Positions 11,455 to 23,975 of a DNA stretch of 64,000 bases are shown here, piece after piece (the first letter of the stretch is position 1; the number at the start of each line of letters is the position of its first letter). Origin of the DNA: Pollenia angustigena (lineage: Eukaryota; Arthropoda; Insecta; Diptera; Polleniidae); NCBI GenBank assembly GCA_930367215.1, contig OV884056.1:253359127-253423126 (forward strand), in the 5' to 3' direction. The notes below the pieces were generated by a model that was not told the origin of the DNA, made no database searches, and was given only the letters and a program-made list of their open reading frames with translations. Both the position numbers and the translations under genes were made by a program.

Positions 11455-12471
11455 CCTCTCCTGATGTTATAATTTTATGCAAAAGGATGTGTTTTTAAAT
11501 GCAGTTTAACAGAACGGATTGTATTTTGGTCCATCCGTTGTATCAGAGAAGTTACGCTTAGCGGCATATAAAGTACCCAAATCCGCTGGTGGGTGGCAAG
11601 GAGTGTTTTCCAAAATAAATGTAGGCTTCTGGAGTAAATTATTTTCTATCGAAATGATTGAAATGATCGAAATTTGAAATAATTGTCTTAAAATTAATAA
11701 AAAATAAACAAAGTATAAACTCTGGTACAAACTTCTCGTGAAAAGTAAACTGGTCATCCAGGCATGTGCGTAATCCAATGGTAAAATTTTGTTCCTAAAA
11801 AAGCGAGGCTTTTTTAGTTCTATCACTAGAAAAGTGGCAACAAATTTTATTAGTATTGTGGCATCACTGATAAAATTATAATTTATTTGAAAGCAGCTTT
11901 ACCATTTGTCAAGTTTTCCCTTTTTGCAAGTTTTTTTTTGTTTAATTTTTTTCATATTTTTTTTTTTTTTGTTTTCTTTAGTTTAGTTAACAACCTGGTA
12001 CATTTGTAGAAAAAGTTAAAAAAAAATTTAAGTTTTTTTCAGAAATGGTGAAATATTTGATTGATTTTAGATGTTGCAAGTATGAAATCTTGTTTTAAAT
12101 TTTCAACATCTTCCATGCGTTCCTTCGAAATATATTCTAGTGAAAAAATCTATTAATATTAATCGTTTTCTTTAGCCCATTTTTTTTTAAATGTTCACAA
12201 ATTTACAAGTTCACAACAAATTAGTAAAATAAAGATCAAAACAAAATTCAAACTGTTATTTAACCCTGCAACCACATGACCGCTTAAAATAGGTCTCAGG
12301 CTGTTCACACAAACTGCTTGTCAAAACTTTGAATTGACAGCCGTGGCCCAGGCCGCCTTCAAATTGACAGTCAGCTTAGTTTTAAAAATGCCCCTGACGA
12401 AGAAACAACTGAAAATAGTAGCTTTGAACAAAGTTATTTTGTAAAAGTCACAAAATTTTTAAATCACATTT
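11455..12471. other. AT-rich sequence, no gene recognised
   Basis: Homopolymer-rich DNA. The minus-strand open frame at 11506-11826 has no recognisable domain. Nothing else supported. Confidence 0.4.
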
Positions 12472-13024
12472 TTTATACCCACACCACAATAGTGGAGAGG
12501 GTATAATGCATTTGTGCTGATGTGTGTAACATCTTAAAATATTGGTCCTAGAACCACCTTAAAGTATACGGATCGACTTAGAATCACTTTCTGAGTCGAA
12601 CCAACGATTTCCGTCCGGCTGGCTGGCTGGCTGTCTATGTAACCTTGTGCGCACAGTACATGTCGTAATTTTGGAGATAATTTGAAAAAATTCGGCACAA
12701 GGACCAAGCCTATTGAAAATGGGCGGAATCGTAGGACCACGAGGAAAGGTAGGGGGAAATTTCTTCTTCTCAGAAACTATCAAACCGATTTTTATAAAAT
12801 TTTAAACATAGATAGATCTATACAGAAGCTATACAGTTTTTCAAAAATTGGACCAAAACGCGAGGTAGGGGGCAATTTCTGCCTCTCACAAACTTTCAAA
12901 CCGATTTAAATCAAGTTTATAAACATAGAAAAATCCATATTTATATGGACACATAAGCATGATGTGTTCTTGAATACTGTGTTGCTGAGTATCATTGACC
13001 GACTATACTTTCTTACTTGTTTTA
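12472..13024 (+). repeat. DINE type B copy, apparently complete
   Basis: Starts TTTTATACCCACACCACAA, with TAGTGGAGAGGGTATAA completing a terminal hairpin. A CCGTCCGGCTGGCTGG microsatellite, GCGCACA, repeated AAACCGATTT units and the end CGACTATACTTTCTTACTTGTTT follow. The same order is found in reverse at 15012-15612. Architecture (terminal TATACCC, central GTCY-like run, 3' short hairpin) fits DINE-1/mini-me, which are regarded as non-autonomous Helentrons. Confidence 0.75.
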
Positions 13025-13399
13025 AATAAAGCTTCGTTCACAACGGGAGCAAAAATTTTCCTTTAGTTTTTCAAACAAAAATTTCACTATAGTTTACTTT
13101 TTTTAAAAGTTGAGTCTACTTCTACTTCAGCCGCAATTTGTATGAAATTGAAAACGACGTCTACAATAATTTTATTTAGTTTTGAATGAAAATGTTAACA
13201 TTTTTTTTAAAAATACTAATAAATACGTAATATTGTTGCGGGCAAAATTTGCAAACGGTTTCTTAATTAAAAATGTGCTTGGTTGCAAACAAATTGTTGC
13301 TTCATTATGAACACCAAGTGAAATTGTTGCTAGCATTGTGTACGAGGCTTTAAGTGCATATATTTTTTAAGAAAGTAAAAAAAAATTTATTTGTGATCA

Positions 13400-13641
13400 G
13401 GGGCCTAATTCTGGCAGTCGTGATCGGGAACTTTCTCGATTTGAAAGCAATTTTATTTTTAATTCTTTCAGTTGGTACGGAACGAATCGAAATTATTGTT
13501 TCAGTATTGTGAAACGCAAATTAATACTTTACAGCACTGAAAAAATAATTCCGCTTCGTTCAGTATTGACTGAAATAATTAGATATTAAATTGCTTTCGA
13601 ATCGTGAAAGAACTCGATCACGACTGCCAGAATAAGGCCCC
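13400..13641. mobile_element. MITE family 1, copy 1 (GGGGC ends)
   Basis: A 242-bp near-palindrome. Left arm GGGGCCTAATTCTGGCAGTC..., with AGTCGTGATCG and TTTGAAAGCAATTT, and a right arm that is its reverse complement ending AAGGCCCC. A second copy lies at 28726-28956. A second inner pair (TTCAGTATTG/CACTGAAAAAATAATT) is shared by both. No coding capacity. Confidence 0.8.
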
Positions 13642-14375
13642 AGCTCTTAAAATTTAAAATAAAATTACCAAATAAATGGAAAGTGTAATAGTAAAAACAA
13701 TTTGTTCATCAAAAATTAAAAATAAGTCAAAACAAAATGGCAATAGTTAACTTGTGTGTCTGTCTGTTAGATCGTTAAATCGGGAAACCACTGCAATCCA
13801 CTATTTGTTGCCTAATTTGCCCAACAACGACATATCTTTTAAAATACAGAATATATAATTAAAACTTAAACGCAAGATATCTCGTTTCCGAGAATTAAAA
13901 ATGTTTGTTAATTTGTGTTATTTACTTCTTTGGAAATGGTGTACGGAGGTGGTATTTTAAAAAATTTAATTTTCCTTCGTCGTGTTATTTATCTTTATGT
14001 ATCACAAATATAAGAACAAGATTTAAGTATGTCACATGTTTTGGTAAAGGTGTTATGTATTACATTTAAGAAAGACTGATTTCATTATCTTAGAAATAAT
14101 TTAATTATATACATATACAGTTTCTTTTATAACAATTCCCTTCCGCTTGAATAATACTCAAATTATTAGCAACATTAAAAGTGGTTTTTGTTGTACAAAG
14201 TTTCTGCGTATGGGAATAATGTGCCAAAGGAACTACAACATGTAGAAAATTTTAAATATATGTTATTTAATTAGTAATTTATAATATATTATTTCATTAA
14301 TTTATTCATTAAGTACACCGCAATACATTAACACACACGTTTATTGCTAATTACGAACACCAATAGAAACAATAG
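13642..14375. other. AT-rich sequence, no gene recognised
   Basis: No recognisable gene, RNA or repeat boundary. Confidence 0.4.
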
Positions 14376-14515
14376 ACAGCCTGTTCAACGATTTCGAACG
14401 TTAACGTTCGCATAGAATATTACATTTAAAACAAAAACAAATTTTCGAATTTTGTTATTGTTTTAAATATAATTTTCTATGCGAACGATGACGTTCGACA
14501 TCGTTAAACCGGCAG
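14376..14515. mobile_element. Palindromic MITE
   Basis: About 140 bp. Left arm has ACGATTTCGAAC, GTTCGCATAGAA and ATTTAAAACAA; the right arm carries the complements in reverse order (TTGTTTTAAAT, TTCTATGCGAAC, GTTCGACATCGT). The arms are about 60 bp with a few mismatches. No target duplication is clear. Confidence 0.7.
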
Positions 14516-15011
14516 AGAGTCTTGGAGCACAAGTTTAAGACATATTTACACATTCATATTAGGGATTTTTCTCAGAACTTAAAATACTAAAAACCTGCTT
14601 ATAATAAGTAAGAGCAAGAATGTAAGCACATAAAAGTGCACATTAATAAAACAAATGAATTTCTAATGTTTAAATAGATGTAAAGTTATGTGAATTGTGA
14701 TATTGCAAAGATAATTAAAACAACATTTTTGCTAGCAATATAACATTTATTCAACTTTTAAAAACATGTACTTGAAATTCGAAAGAATTCGAATAATATA
14801 AATGAATACAGTATTACAAGCAAAGAAAAATATTTATATGTAACAGAAAAAATAACTTCTTTTAAGAAAAATTTGCATGTATATTCGTATTATGGTTACT
14901 ACAATCATATTGTGTATAATAACTCCTCTACATGCCCATCAAGACAAGATTATAATTTCCTGCAGTCCTTTTATGTTCATCGTAATCTATAATATGTTAG
15001 ACATAAAAAAC
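14516..15011. other. AT-rich sequence, no gene recognised
   Basis: Nothing recognised beyond A/T-rich unique-looking sequence. Confidence 0.4.
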
Positions 15012-15612
15012 AAATAAGAAAGTATAGTCGGTCAAGCCCGACCATATGATACCCTACACCACAGTATTTAAATACACATCATGCTTATGTGTCCATGTAA
15101 ATATGTATTTATCTATGTTTATAAACTGAAAATCGGTTTGAAAGTTTGTGAGAGGCAGAAATTGCCCCCTGCCTCCCCTTGTGGTCCTATTTTTTAAAAA
15201 CTGTATAGCTAATGTGTCCCTATAGATATGGATCTTTCAATGTTTTAAATTTCATTAAAATCGGTTTGACAGGCAGAAATTGCCCCTATCTCCCCTCGTG
15301 GTCCGATTTTTTTAAAAATGTATACATTTTGTATCCATATAGACATGGTTCTATCTATGTTTTAAATTTCATTAAAATCGGTTTTATAGTTTCTGAGAGG
15401 AAGAAATTTCCCTCTATCTTCCCTCGTGGACCTACGATTCGGCCCATTTTCAATAGGTTTGGTCCTTGTGCCAATAAGAACCAAATTATCTCCAAAATTG
15501 CGACCTGTACTTTGCGCACAAGGTTACATGGACAGCCAGCCAGCCTGCCAGCCAGCCGGACGGACATCGTTAGCATAATACCCTCTCCACTATTGTGGTG
15601 TGGGTATAATTA
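15012..15612 (-). repeat. DINE type B copy, antisense
   Basis: Begins AACAAATAAGAAAGTATAGTCGGTC with a GTCGG/CCGAC hairpin and ends CTCTCCACTATTGTGGTGTGGGTATAA. Three tandem units of about 105-115 bp share TTTCATTAAAATCGGTTT and CCCCTCGTGG (about 15120-15420), then a GCCAGCC microsatellite at 15533-15560. Mirror image of the copy at 12472. Confidence 0.75.
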
Positions 15613-15689
15613 TTCTATTGCTTGTGCAACTAAAATATGTTGCTCTTTAAGTGTTGTGGGAAGAGCAATATTTTATTTTTTTTTACTTT

Positions 15690-16950
15690 AAACCTCGTCA
15701 ATATCCCAAATGAAAAGTGATAAAGCGGGTGGAGATGATGTAGGTTCAGAGCATGCATCAACTTTTTTGAACAATTAGGCTGGAAAAACGTATGCCTGAA
15801 GATTGGAACTTCAGTCCCGTCCACAAGAAGGCCAAGTTTCCTATCCATTGCGTACAAAATATTAACACGTATACTGTGTGAGAAATTAAAAACTAAAGTC
15901 GACAAAATAATTTGCCCTTATACGTGTGGCCTTAGACCTCGAACCAACTACATCAAAGATCGGAGAAGACCCATGAGATACAGATAAACAATTAACGCAC
16001 ATTCCACGTTTAATGGTGTACGAGACCAAATCTGAATTCGACATACCAGTAAAGCTGATCAAATTGTGCAGAATCACTTTAATCTGATACAAAATCATCA
16101 TAGAAAATTAGTAAGGATCTCTCCGATCATTTCCTAGCGCAGCTTCAGGCAATTTTCCTGACAGTCGGCAAATGTTGGAGAAGTTCGTACGTGACGCAGC
16201 AGTAAATATAAATTTTCACCAAAAGCCACATACTGCTCGCATATGCCCATGATATCGAAATCATTGCGAGATGTCAATACTGATTTTGGTTATGTCGAGA
16301 AAGAATAAGCTAAAATAGGTTTGGTAGTAAATGAAGATCATAATAAGTTGATCGCTTCAACGAATAGAGAATCCACGAAATGAGGACATGTGTATACCCT
16401 GGTATCTTCGTGGAAGTAAATTAATTTGTATACTTCGAAGGATTACACTTGCTTTTAGATGCTACTTTGGGCTCAGCAAAAATTTAAGAACAGAGCCCTC
16501 ACTCGGCAAAAGAAGCTCACACTATACAAGACGCTTATCCTCCCAGTACTACTATATGGCGCAGAGGCATTGGTACTTGCTCAAGCAAATGAAGTTGTGC
16601 TTGGAGTATTTGAAAGAAAAATGATTCGCAAGATATCTGAACTAATCTGCAAAGGTGAAAAATATCGGTATAATACAAATCAAGAGCTGCATTCACTACA
16701 CCCCCAAAATGATGTTGTAAAACGCGCCTGGATCCAAAGATTGAGCAGGCTTGAATATATTGTGCGAATGACTAAAGATGCTTTAGCGATAAAGACGCTA
16801 GAATATGATCCCGCGGGAAAACGTAAATAGGACTAAAGAAACTCTGTTGGCAAGGCAAAGTCCAGAAAAACCTTTCAAAACCCAACACCTGAAATTGATA
16901 AATAAGCGCAGAAGAGTGAGGCGCCTGGAAAACCTTTCTTAATTTGATGA
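15690..16950 (+). pseudogene. Decayed LINE reverse transcriptase (3' half)
   Basis: Scattered RT-like pieces in changing frames run from about 15770 (MPEDWNFSPVHKK, the region preceding RT motif 1-2) through 15850-15960 (THE YKILTRIL and TCGLRPRTNY-like stretch). The longest clear piece is 16459-16830, with KLTLYKTLILPVLLYGAEA, FERKMIRKISELICKG and RLSRLEYIVRMT. This is the post-RT region common to many LINEs that end in an RW.D-type tail. Frameshifts and stops abound and no endonuclease is seen, so it is 5'-truncated. The clade is uncertain. It starts about 80 bp right of a DINE. Confidence 0.7.
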
Positions 16951-17807
16951 ATGGTGCAAATGAGTTGCTATAAATGATGCAGCCACAAATTTGCATGGTT
17001 GTGAGCAACAATATTATGCTTGTGCTAAACATATAATAACTAATGCAATCATTTTAAAGTTTCTATAACAAAAACTATGTTTTACTTACAAAAAACCACA
17101 AATATAGAAATGTTTATTGTATTTTACAAATAAGTTTTTAGAGAATTAATGGATTAGAAATTTTCCTAACCAGCTCTTTAACACTGCTGAAGCTATTATC
17201 AGCGTTTATACCGCATGAACCAGTTTTTAGAACTGATTTCGTTTTTTGCGTTAACTAATAACTGAGACTGGTTCCCATAAATCCATAAATTTGCCAGAAA
17301 GATGGGATACACAAAATCATAATATTCCATTTATATTAAAGTTAAGTTTCTTAGACGAGCCCTTTACATAAAAACATATAATTATAATTATTATGTACGT
17401 ACATATATATATTAAGGAATTCTACCATAAAAAAAATAATGAACTTTTGTGTTTAACGCAAACAAACAATTGATTTAAATTGAATGTTAACATAAAATTT
17501 ATAGTTACATAGACATTATAGATACACTTAAAACCATATATAAAATTTATGGAAATTTTACTACATAAACTTCTAAAGTATTGGAACATTTACTTACTAA
17601 TGCGTAACGACGAACCCACTAACTAACCCCACAGAAAACATTAACATCCTGCCTAAAGAGCCACTCGCTCTCCAACACAACAATTCCTACTTAAACTTGT
17701 TAAGTGTGTGCAAGAGTTTAAGTGAATTTTCTAAAGATGTATGCATAACTATTTACTTATCGATAAAAATATTAGTAAATCCTTAGAGCATACAATAAAA
17801 TAAAGGA

Positions 17808-17841
<34 letters not shown>

Positions 17842-19278
17842 AATGAAATAAATTTATAAAGCAAAATACAATATAATTTTATCAACCATTTTTTATTTTA
17901 ATATGTGTGTACGTTGGTATGTTTTGTTGGCATGTATTTACATTGCAGACATTAAGGACGGACGTATAGACAATATTTCAGACAAACTCTTAAATAAACA
18001 ATGAGCTTGACTAACGCATATTTATACATGCATATGTAAAATGGAAAAGCGAAATTTGTTATTGTTGAGTGTATGCGTCTGTGTGTGTTGCTAATAAATA
18101 TGATAAATATTCAAGCGATGACAAAAGCTGTTAAAGTCAATTCATGCAATTATGTGTCAATCAATGACTTTTCATGGTTTTGTTTTAACAGTAAACATTT
18201 TGTTAAGTTCTGGAGTGATAAAATAGACTTATTTTGTAAAAGAAAATTATGTTACAAGTAAGCATGATAATGGTGCCCATGTTCTGTAACAAACATGTCA
18301 TAAATTGAAACAAGAAACTTTTTTCATCAGCCAAAAATCTGAAATTTTTGGGCCGAAAGAGAAATTTTTTTTTTGCTGGAGAGAAGACTTCTTGGACTTT
18401 GCTATAGTTTTAATGCTATTAAATTCGATTTAGAAGTTATTGAGAATTTAAGGTCAAAGTTTAACTTTTGATGTTTTTTTTAGCAATTAATAAGAAAATG
18501 CTTTGTATTGAGATTGAGAATTATGGTATTTTTTTTTTATCAAAAAAAAGGGAATGTTTTTAAGTGCACTGTTTTAAGAACTTCTTAATCTACATAACTG
18601 CCAAAGTTGATTACAATATCTTTATTCATTACAGATTTAAAGAATGGCAAACCTTTTTTACTTATACTGAAAACCCTCTCATTAATTTACACTATAGAAA
18701 CAACGGTTGTATTAATGATTGACATTCCATGAATCAGACATGGATCGAGAATAAAATTTTGAAGTTATGTAGACCAAAGAGATCTTAAAACCAGTGAACT
18801 ATAAAGCATCCCCTTTCCCAATCCCGAAAAAACGCTTTAAAAAAAACTATTTTTTTTTACAAAAATGGCAAAACTGCCACTATTTACTACTCGAAATTGA
18901 TCAGAATTTTCCGGAAAATCATGGACATAAGAAAACATTACTGTTCTAATTGTTTACTTCAATAATTTTTTTTTTTTTTTTTTTTTTTGAAAAATTTGCT
19001 TTTTTTGGATAGGGAATGTGGGATAAACAAATGTCAAATTGACTAAAAATTGCTTCTACAAGCATACTCATAACGTTTTCTTTCTAAATATATAAACTTT
19101 TTTTTATATATTATTGGAGAAATATTTTATCAGCGAAATAATATAGCCATCATTTGGTGAAATAGTAAAAATGAGTATTTATATAAGCATATACATTCGC
19201 TTCGAATTTACTACTGTACTTATAGAAAAATGCATAAGCATTTAACAATAAAACATACTACCTAATAAATGGTAAACT
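16951..19278. other. AT-rich sequence, no gene; GA microsatellite
   Basis: A GA dinucleotide run of about 13 units lies at 17811-17838. The open frame 18073-18261 shows no domain. No other structure is supported. Confidence 0.5.
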
Positions 19279-19852
19279 CATTATTGATAACAGCTTGATA
19301 TTAAACCCACCCGATTAAGAAACTAGAAAAATCGTTAATAAAAAATCAACCCAAAAAATCCGTTTTATTAAGCATATTTTTAGTAGGCTTGTCTGTCTTA
19401 CTAAATTTTTTGCAATCCATAAGGACAAATATTTTTGGCGAATTTTTTAAAAACTTGAATATCCGAGGCTACCAATTTGAGAGGATCACAAGTCACTCTC
19501 ACGATCCTCTATGGACCCGTGTTCTTTCGAATCAACTCAAAAGGTGGCCGGCTTTGATAGCATCAGTTGAAGAATTAGTTTTTAAAACAAAACGTTCGTA
19601 AACCAAAAATAAAAAGAGCAAAAAAAATGTTAAAAGTAATTTCATTAAAATGAAAAAAGTGTTCAACAGGCAGTTCCAAACAGTTGAAAAAGTACGTGCG
19701 GCGTTAAAGAGGCTACTTTCGGCACTCTGATGGTACTAAAATCTCTTCAACACCTTTTGACCCTACAAAGTTCTATTCTTCTGATATTAAGATTGAACTA
19801 AAATATAGAACCTAGGGAAACTTTTAATAACACATCAGGTTCCCACTAATAT
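19279..19852. other. Unassigned segment opening with a 19-bp sequence repeated at 23055
   Basis: CATTATTGATAACAGCTTG occurs here at 19279-19297 and again at 23055-23073, beyond the LINE-DINE composite. The intervening 19298-19840 is not recognised. An open frame at 19389-19601 reads HSHDPLWTRVLSNQLKRWP, which is more protein-like than its neighbours but matches no family I know. The segment may be an older insertion with a 19-bp target duplication into which the composite later entered. Confidence 0.35.
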
Positions 19853-21262
19853 TTTTTATACCCTCCACCACAATTAGTTGTGAAGAGGGTATATTAAGTT
19901 TGTCATTCCGTGTGAAACTTTTTATTATTTATCTCAGACCCCATAAAGTATATCTATTCTGGGTCCTTGAGCAATTCTAAGTCGATTTAGCCATGGCCGT
20001 CTGCCTGTCTGTCCGTCTGTCCGTCTGTTGAAAACACGCTCACTTTCGAAAAACTCAAAATAACTTAACAAACTGGGTGTCAAATTGCTTGTAGTTATCC
20101 TAAGCAGTTTGGGATTGAAATCCAGCAAAATCGGTTCAGTAGGACCAGAGCTATGAATCGAAATGTAGAACCACCACCTAAAAAAATTGATAATTTTGTT
20201 ACAAAAAATAACATAAATGCTGGAACAAGGCACGGAATGAGATAAGATTTCGCAAAAATTTGTTTTATTTGACTGGAAATCACGGTGTTAAATTTCGTGA
20301 AGATCCGTCCATAATTTACCCTAAGCTCCAAATAAACCCTACTCCCGGAACAACGTCCTAAAACCGTAAAATATAACGATAGCGTAACAAAATTTGGTAC
20401 GTCACAGTTTTTTAAGCCGAGAAATAACACTGTAAAATTTCGTGACGATCAGTCTATAATTTACCTTAGGCCCCATATAAACCCTACTCCCGGAAAACAG
20501 TTTAGTACGCCTAAAACCGTAAAAAATAAGTCTAGCGTAACAAAATTTGGTACGTCACAGTTTTATGGGACTATAAATAATACTGTGAAATTTCGTGAAG
20601 ATCGGTACATAATTTACCCTAGGCCCCATAGAAACCCTACTCCCGGAAAACGGTTTAGTACACATAAAACCATAATTAATAATGCTATCATAACTGAAAT
20701 TGGTTCATCACAGCTAGAAATGACGCTGTGAAATTTCGAAAACGGTTTAGTACACATAAAACCATAATTAATAATGCTATCATAACTGAAATTGGTTCAT
20801 CACAGCTAGAAATGACGCTGTGAAATTTCGTGCTGATCGGTCCATAATTTACCCTAGGCCCCATATAAACCCTACTACCGGAAAACAGTTTAGTACGCCT
20901 AAAACCGTAAAAAAGAATGCAATCATAACAAATTTTGGTTCGTCACAGTTTTATAGGACTATAAATGATACTGTGATATTTCGTGAAGATCGGTACATAA
21001 TTTACCCTAGGCCCCATCGAAACCCTACTCCCGGAAAACGGTTTAATACACCTAAAACCATAATTAATAATGCTATCATAACTGAAATTGGTTCATCACA
21101 GTTAAAATGATACTGTGAAATTTCGTGAAGATCGGTCCATAATTTACCCTAGGCCCCATATAAACCCTACTACCGGAAAACAGTTTAGTCGCCTAAAACC
21201 ATAATTAATAACAAATCGTCACAGTTTAAGATAATAATAACATCATACAGATATTAATTTAT
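19853..21262 (+). repeat. DINE type A, 5' part with tandem internal array
   Basis: Starts TTTTTATACCCTCCACCACA with its hairpin partner TGTGAAGAGGGTATA, then GTGTGAAACTTTTTATTATT, a GTCTGTCCGTCTGTCC run (about 20000-20030) and an array of diverged units marked by ATAATTTACCCTAGGCCCCAT and GTACGCCTAAAACCGTAA. A perfect 92-bp duplication (20646-20737 and 20738-20829) interrupts the array. The copy stops after CATCATACAGATATTA, where full copies (59198, 61413) continue to a terminal GGCACAGCC-type hairpin. Confidence 0.85.
20646..20829 (+). repeat. Perfect 92-bp tandem duplication inside the DINE array
   Basis: Positions 20646-20737 and 20738-20829 are identical by eye, whereas neighbouring array units differ at many sites. 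The duplication is out of register with the array unit, so it is a separate, recent slip or unequal exchange. Confidence 0.85.
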
Positions 21263-23023
21263 TTTTTTTATTGAATCTTTCTTATCGAAATTTACAATAT
21301 TTATTCAAATCTTAATTCTACTTGTTGTTTATTAGTTGTTACCAATGTAACCACTGACTGCTGTATTCAAATTTTAAAAATGTCTTCTAGTTAGCCTCAA
21401 AGTATCGGTTCTTTTTAGCCTCTGGTGACCTTCGCACTGAAGCAGACCCCGAGCGAGGTAGTTAGGGCCATTAGTTTATCGATGTAGATAATTGAATATT
21501 TCTAATATCCTCCTGGATAGTGGGGACGTTGAGATCTCTGTGGATAATATCATTACGTATATTCCATGGGGCGCAGACAATTAATCGCAATATTCCAGAC
21601 TGTCTTCTTTGAAGCTTTGGATGTTAGATACGCATGCAGTACCCCATAATTGGATGCCATATGTCCATATTGGTTTTATGATGGACTTGTATAGAAGAAT
21701 TTTGTTGTCTAAAGACAAGTTTGAGTTTCCACCGAGAAGCCAATGTAGTTGAGCTGCTTTAAGTTTCATAGCCGTTATTTTCGCTTCGATATGACGAGAC
21801 CAGGTCAAGCGTCTATCTATATGAATTCCCAAGTACTTAACATGGTTTTCTACCGGAACAGTGATGTTATTTATTTTTACAGCTGGGCACGTTTGTCTTC
21901 TGAGAGTTAAAGTTAAGTGAGCACGGATTAACCTTTATTGTCCATTTTTCTAGCCAGGTTTGTTGGCATATCCGCTGTGTACATTATATATAGAAACGTT
22001 CCTAATAAGCTGCCTTGGGGGACACCAGCAGTCATTTTCTTGAGGGGGGAGTATTTATCTTGCGACCTTACTATGAATGTTCTGCCTGTTAGATAGCTCT
22101 CCAGCAGCTTGTGAGTGTTTTGAGGAAGCATTCGTGTTATTTTGATAAGTAGCCCATCAAGCCAAACTGTGTCAAATGCTTGGGAAATCTCTATAAACAG
22201 GGCTGAGCAGTATTGCGTTTTCTCAAACGCCGATCTAATTAGGGTGACAATTCTATGCACTTGTTATATTGTACCATGTTTCGCTCTGAATCCGAACTGG
22301 TGATCCGGAATGATGTCGTGTTCATTTAGATGAGGAGTTATACATAAAACGAATATTTTTTCGAAAAGCTTCGATAGGATTGACAATAAGCTTATCGGTC
22401 TGTACGACGCAACCTGGCTAGCAACTTTTCCTGGCTTGGGAATCATAACAATTATAGACCTCTTCCATGAGGATGGGAAGTATCCGACTCTTAATATCGC
22501 GTTAAAAATGAGCAGCAAGATTCTAGAAGCAGACGATGGTAAATTTCTTATCATTGACCCTGTGATGCGGTCAGGTCCGGGAGATTTTCTAATATCCACT
22601 TTTTCTATTGCAGATTTTAATTGAGTTATGTTAAATTTTATTGGATGGTTTACCTTATCAGGAATGATTGGACTACAGGAACAAGTATGTGCATCATGTG
22701 GCGTGAAAACTTTCTCAAGGTGGCCCGCGAAAGCGTTTAATTTTTCATTTGTGTTTTTGGCCCAAGTGCGGTTTTCCAGTCTTAATGGAGATTCTTGGGT
22801 TATAGGGCATTTGATATGCCGTACAGCCTTCCATAAGCTGTAATTGGAGTTTTCTGTGGCATCTAGGCTGTTTAGATAGCCTTCTATTGCAGACTCGTGG
22901 TTCTGTCTCAATTTGTTGCGAAGAGTTGTCAGGCATAATTGCAGTTGTGACTTAGTGGTTGGGGAACGACTGTTTTGCCATTGTCTTCTTAACTTCCTTT
23001 TTTCTCTGACAAGGGTCTCTAGA
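21255..23023 (-). pseudogene. Jockey-clade LINE reverse transcriptase, 5'-truncated and broken
   Basis: Minus-strand pieces: 22911-22264 (KSPGPDRITGSMIRNLP, then SYRPISLLSILSKLFEKI and HQFGFRAKHGT), 22260-21928 (FIEISQAFDTVW and TAGVPQGSLLGTFLY) and 21832-21581 (MGIHIDRRLTWSRHIEAK, then YGIQLWGTACVSNI). The order and the QLWGTA box are typical of Jockey. The motif-A aspartate is replaced by glutamate (IEISQAFD). The YADD region is deleted between 21928 and 21860. A C-terminal NDIIHRDLNVPTIQ-like stretch lies in another frame near 21550. The 3' end is an A-rich AATAAAAAAAATAA (21262-21275 on the minus strand). The 5' end stops at 23023 inside the pre-RT region. Confidence 0.85.
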
Positions 23024-23073
23024 TCCCACTAATATAACAAACAAATTTTTGACCCATTATTGATAACAGCTTG

Positions 23074-23967
23074 CAAGAAATCATAATTTAGTTCTGATCA
23101 AATTTACAAAAATTTTATTTTTTCTAAAACAACATTAAATATTTGCTTCCAGCAGCATGCCACACCCACAATTACCAATATTTTGATGCAGTTTTTTGGA
23201 TACGGTTTCCATTAATAGTGGATTTGGGTGTAGTTCAAGCCTCTTTAAATATTTTACTGCATATTTTGTATTCATAGTTTTAAATCTTTGTTTTTATTCA
23301 CTTTTTTTGTTTTATCAAATTTAAAAAGGTTTTATTTTATAAGTACTTAGTGCATATTTCAATGTCAAAACAAAAACAAAATTATATGAAAATCTATGTT
23401 TAAATATGAATTGATATTTATGTATGTAAATACAGTTTGTATTAAATTTTAAATCTTAACTAATTTTTTCACAAAATGTTAATAAAGGTTGACATTCACA
23501 AAAACATTATGAGCGGTATAAATGCCCTGCGGGAAATTTGTGTCAATTGGTCCAACAGACTGGTCCTGGGAGTCGTGAAAATAGAACAGGTACAAAAAGA
23601 AAGAACTCATAACCAGTGAAAGGAGAACCAATCATGAAACTGGTTTATGAAGAACGAAAAAGTAGAAAAAGTAATGAATTACAGTACAGTCTTCACCGGT
23701 GGTGCGACACATTTTTTGGGACTTTCTAAAATTTGGTTCTTGAATTTAATTCTAGGACTTGTTTTATTGAAATAATACAACATTGTATTGAAATAATGAT
23801 ACACTGCAGTAACTGTCACTAAACACGTCCATTGAGAATAGATGTGTGACCGGTCAAATGGTGTCAATTGACCACCTCCAATGACAACCCCATGTAAAAG
23901 TGATAGGTCTATGTCATAAAAAGTGTTTAAACTAGAACCGGTCTCTACCACTGGTCAGTCCACTTCC
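23074..23967. other. AT-rich sequence, no gene recognised
   Basis: No domain-bearing frame. The minus-strand frame 23679-23951 is unremarkable. Confidence 0.4.
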
Positions 23968-23975
23968 CTCTAGGG

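Larger units (their letters stand above)
19853..23023 (-). mobile_element. Jockey-DINE chimera flanked by one 12-bp target duplication
   Basis: TCCCACTAATAT lies at 19841-19852 and again at 23024-23035. Between them are the 5' part of a DINE (plus orientation) and, abutting it, a 5'-truncated Jockey LINE in minus orientation. Read on the minus strand, Jockey with its A-rich tail comes first, then antisense DINE ending GGTATAAAAA, then the duplication. This is the layout of LINE 3' transduction: read-through transcription from a Jockey sitting inside a DINE, then retrotransposition of the joint RNA. AATAAAAAAG about 70 bases before the end could be the poly(A) signal. Confidence 0.65.

Noticed and set aside
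20820..21110. 96-residue repeat protein as a host gene
   Set aside because: It lies wholly in a DINE array and recurs in other DINE copies. Kept as a finding only.
20270..21230. Repeat array as CRISPR
   Set aside because: Units are about 153 bp and diverged, with no spacer pattern, and the DNA is from an animal.
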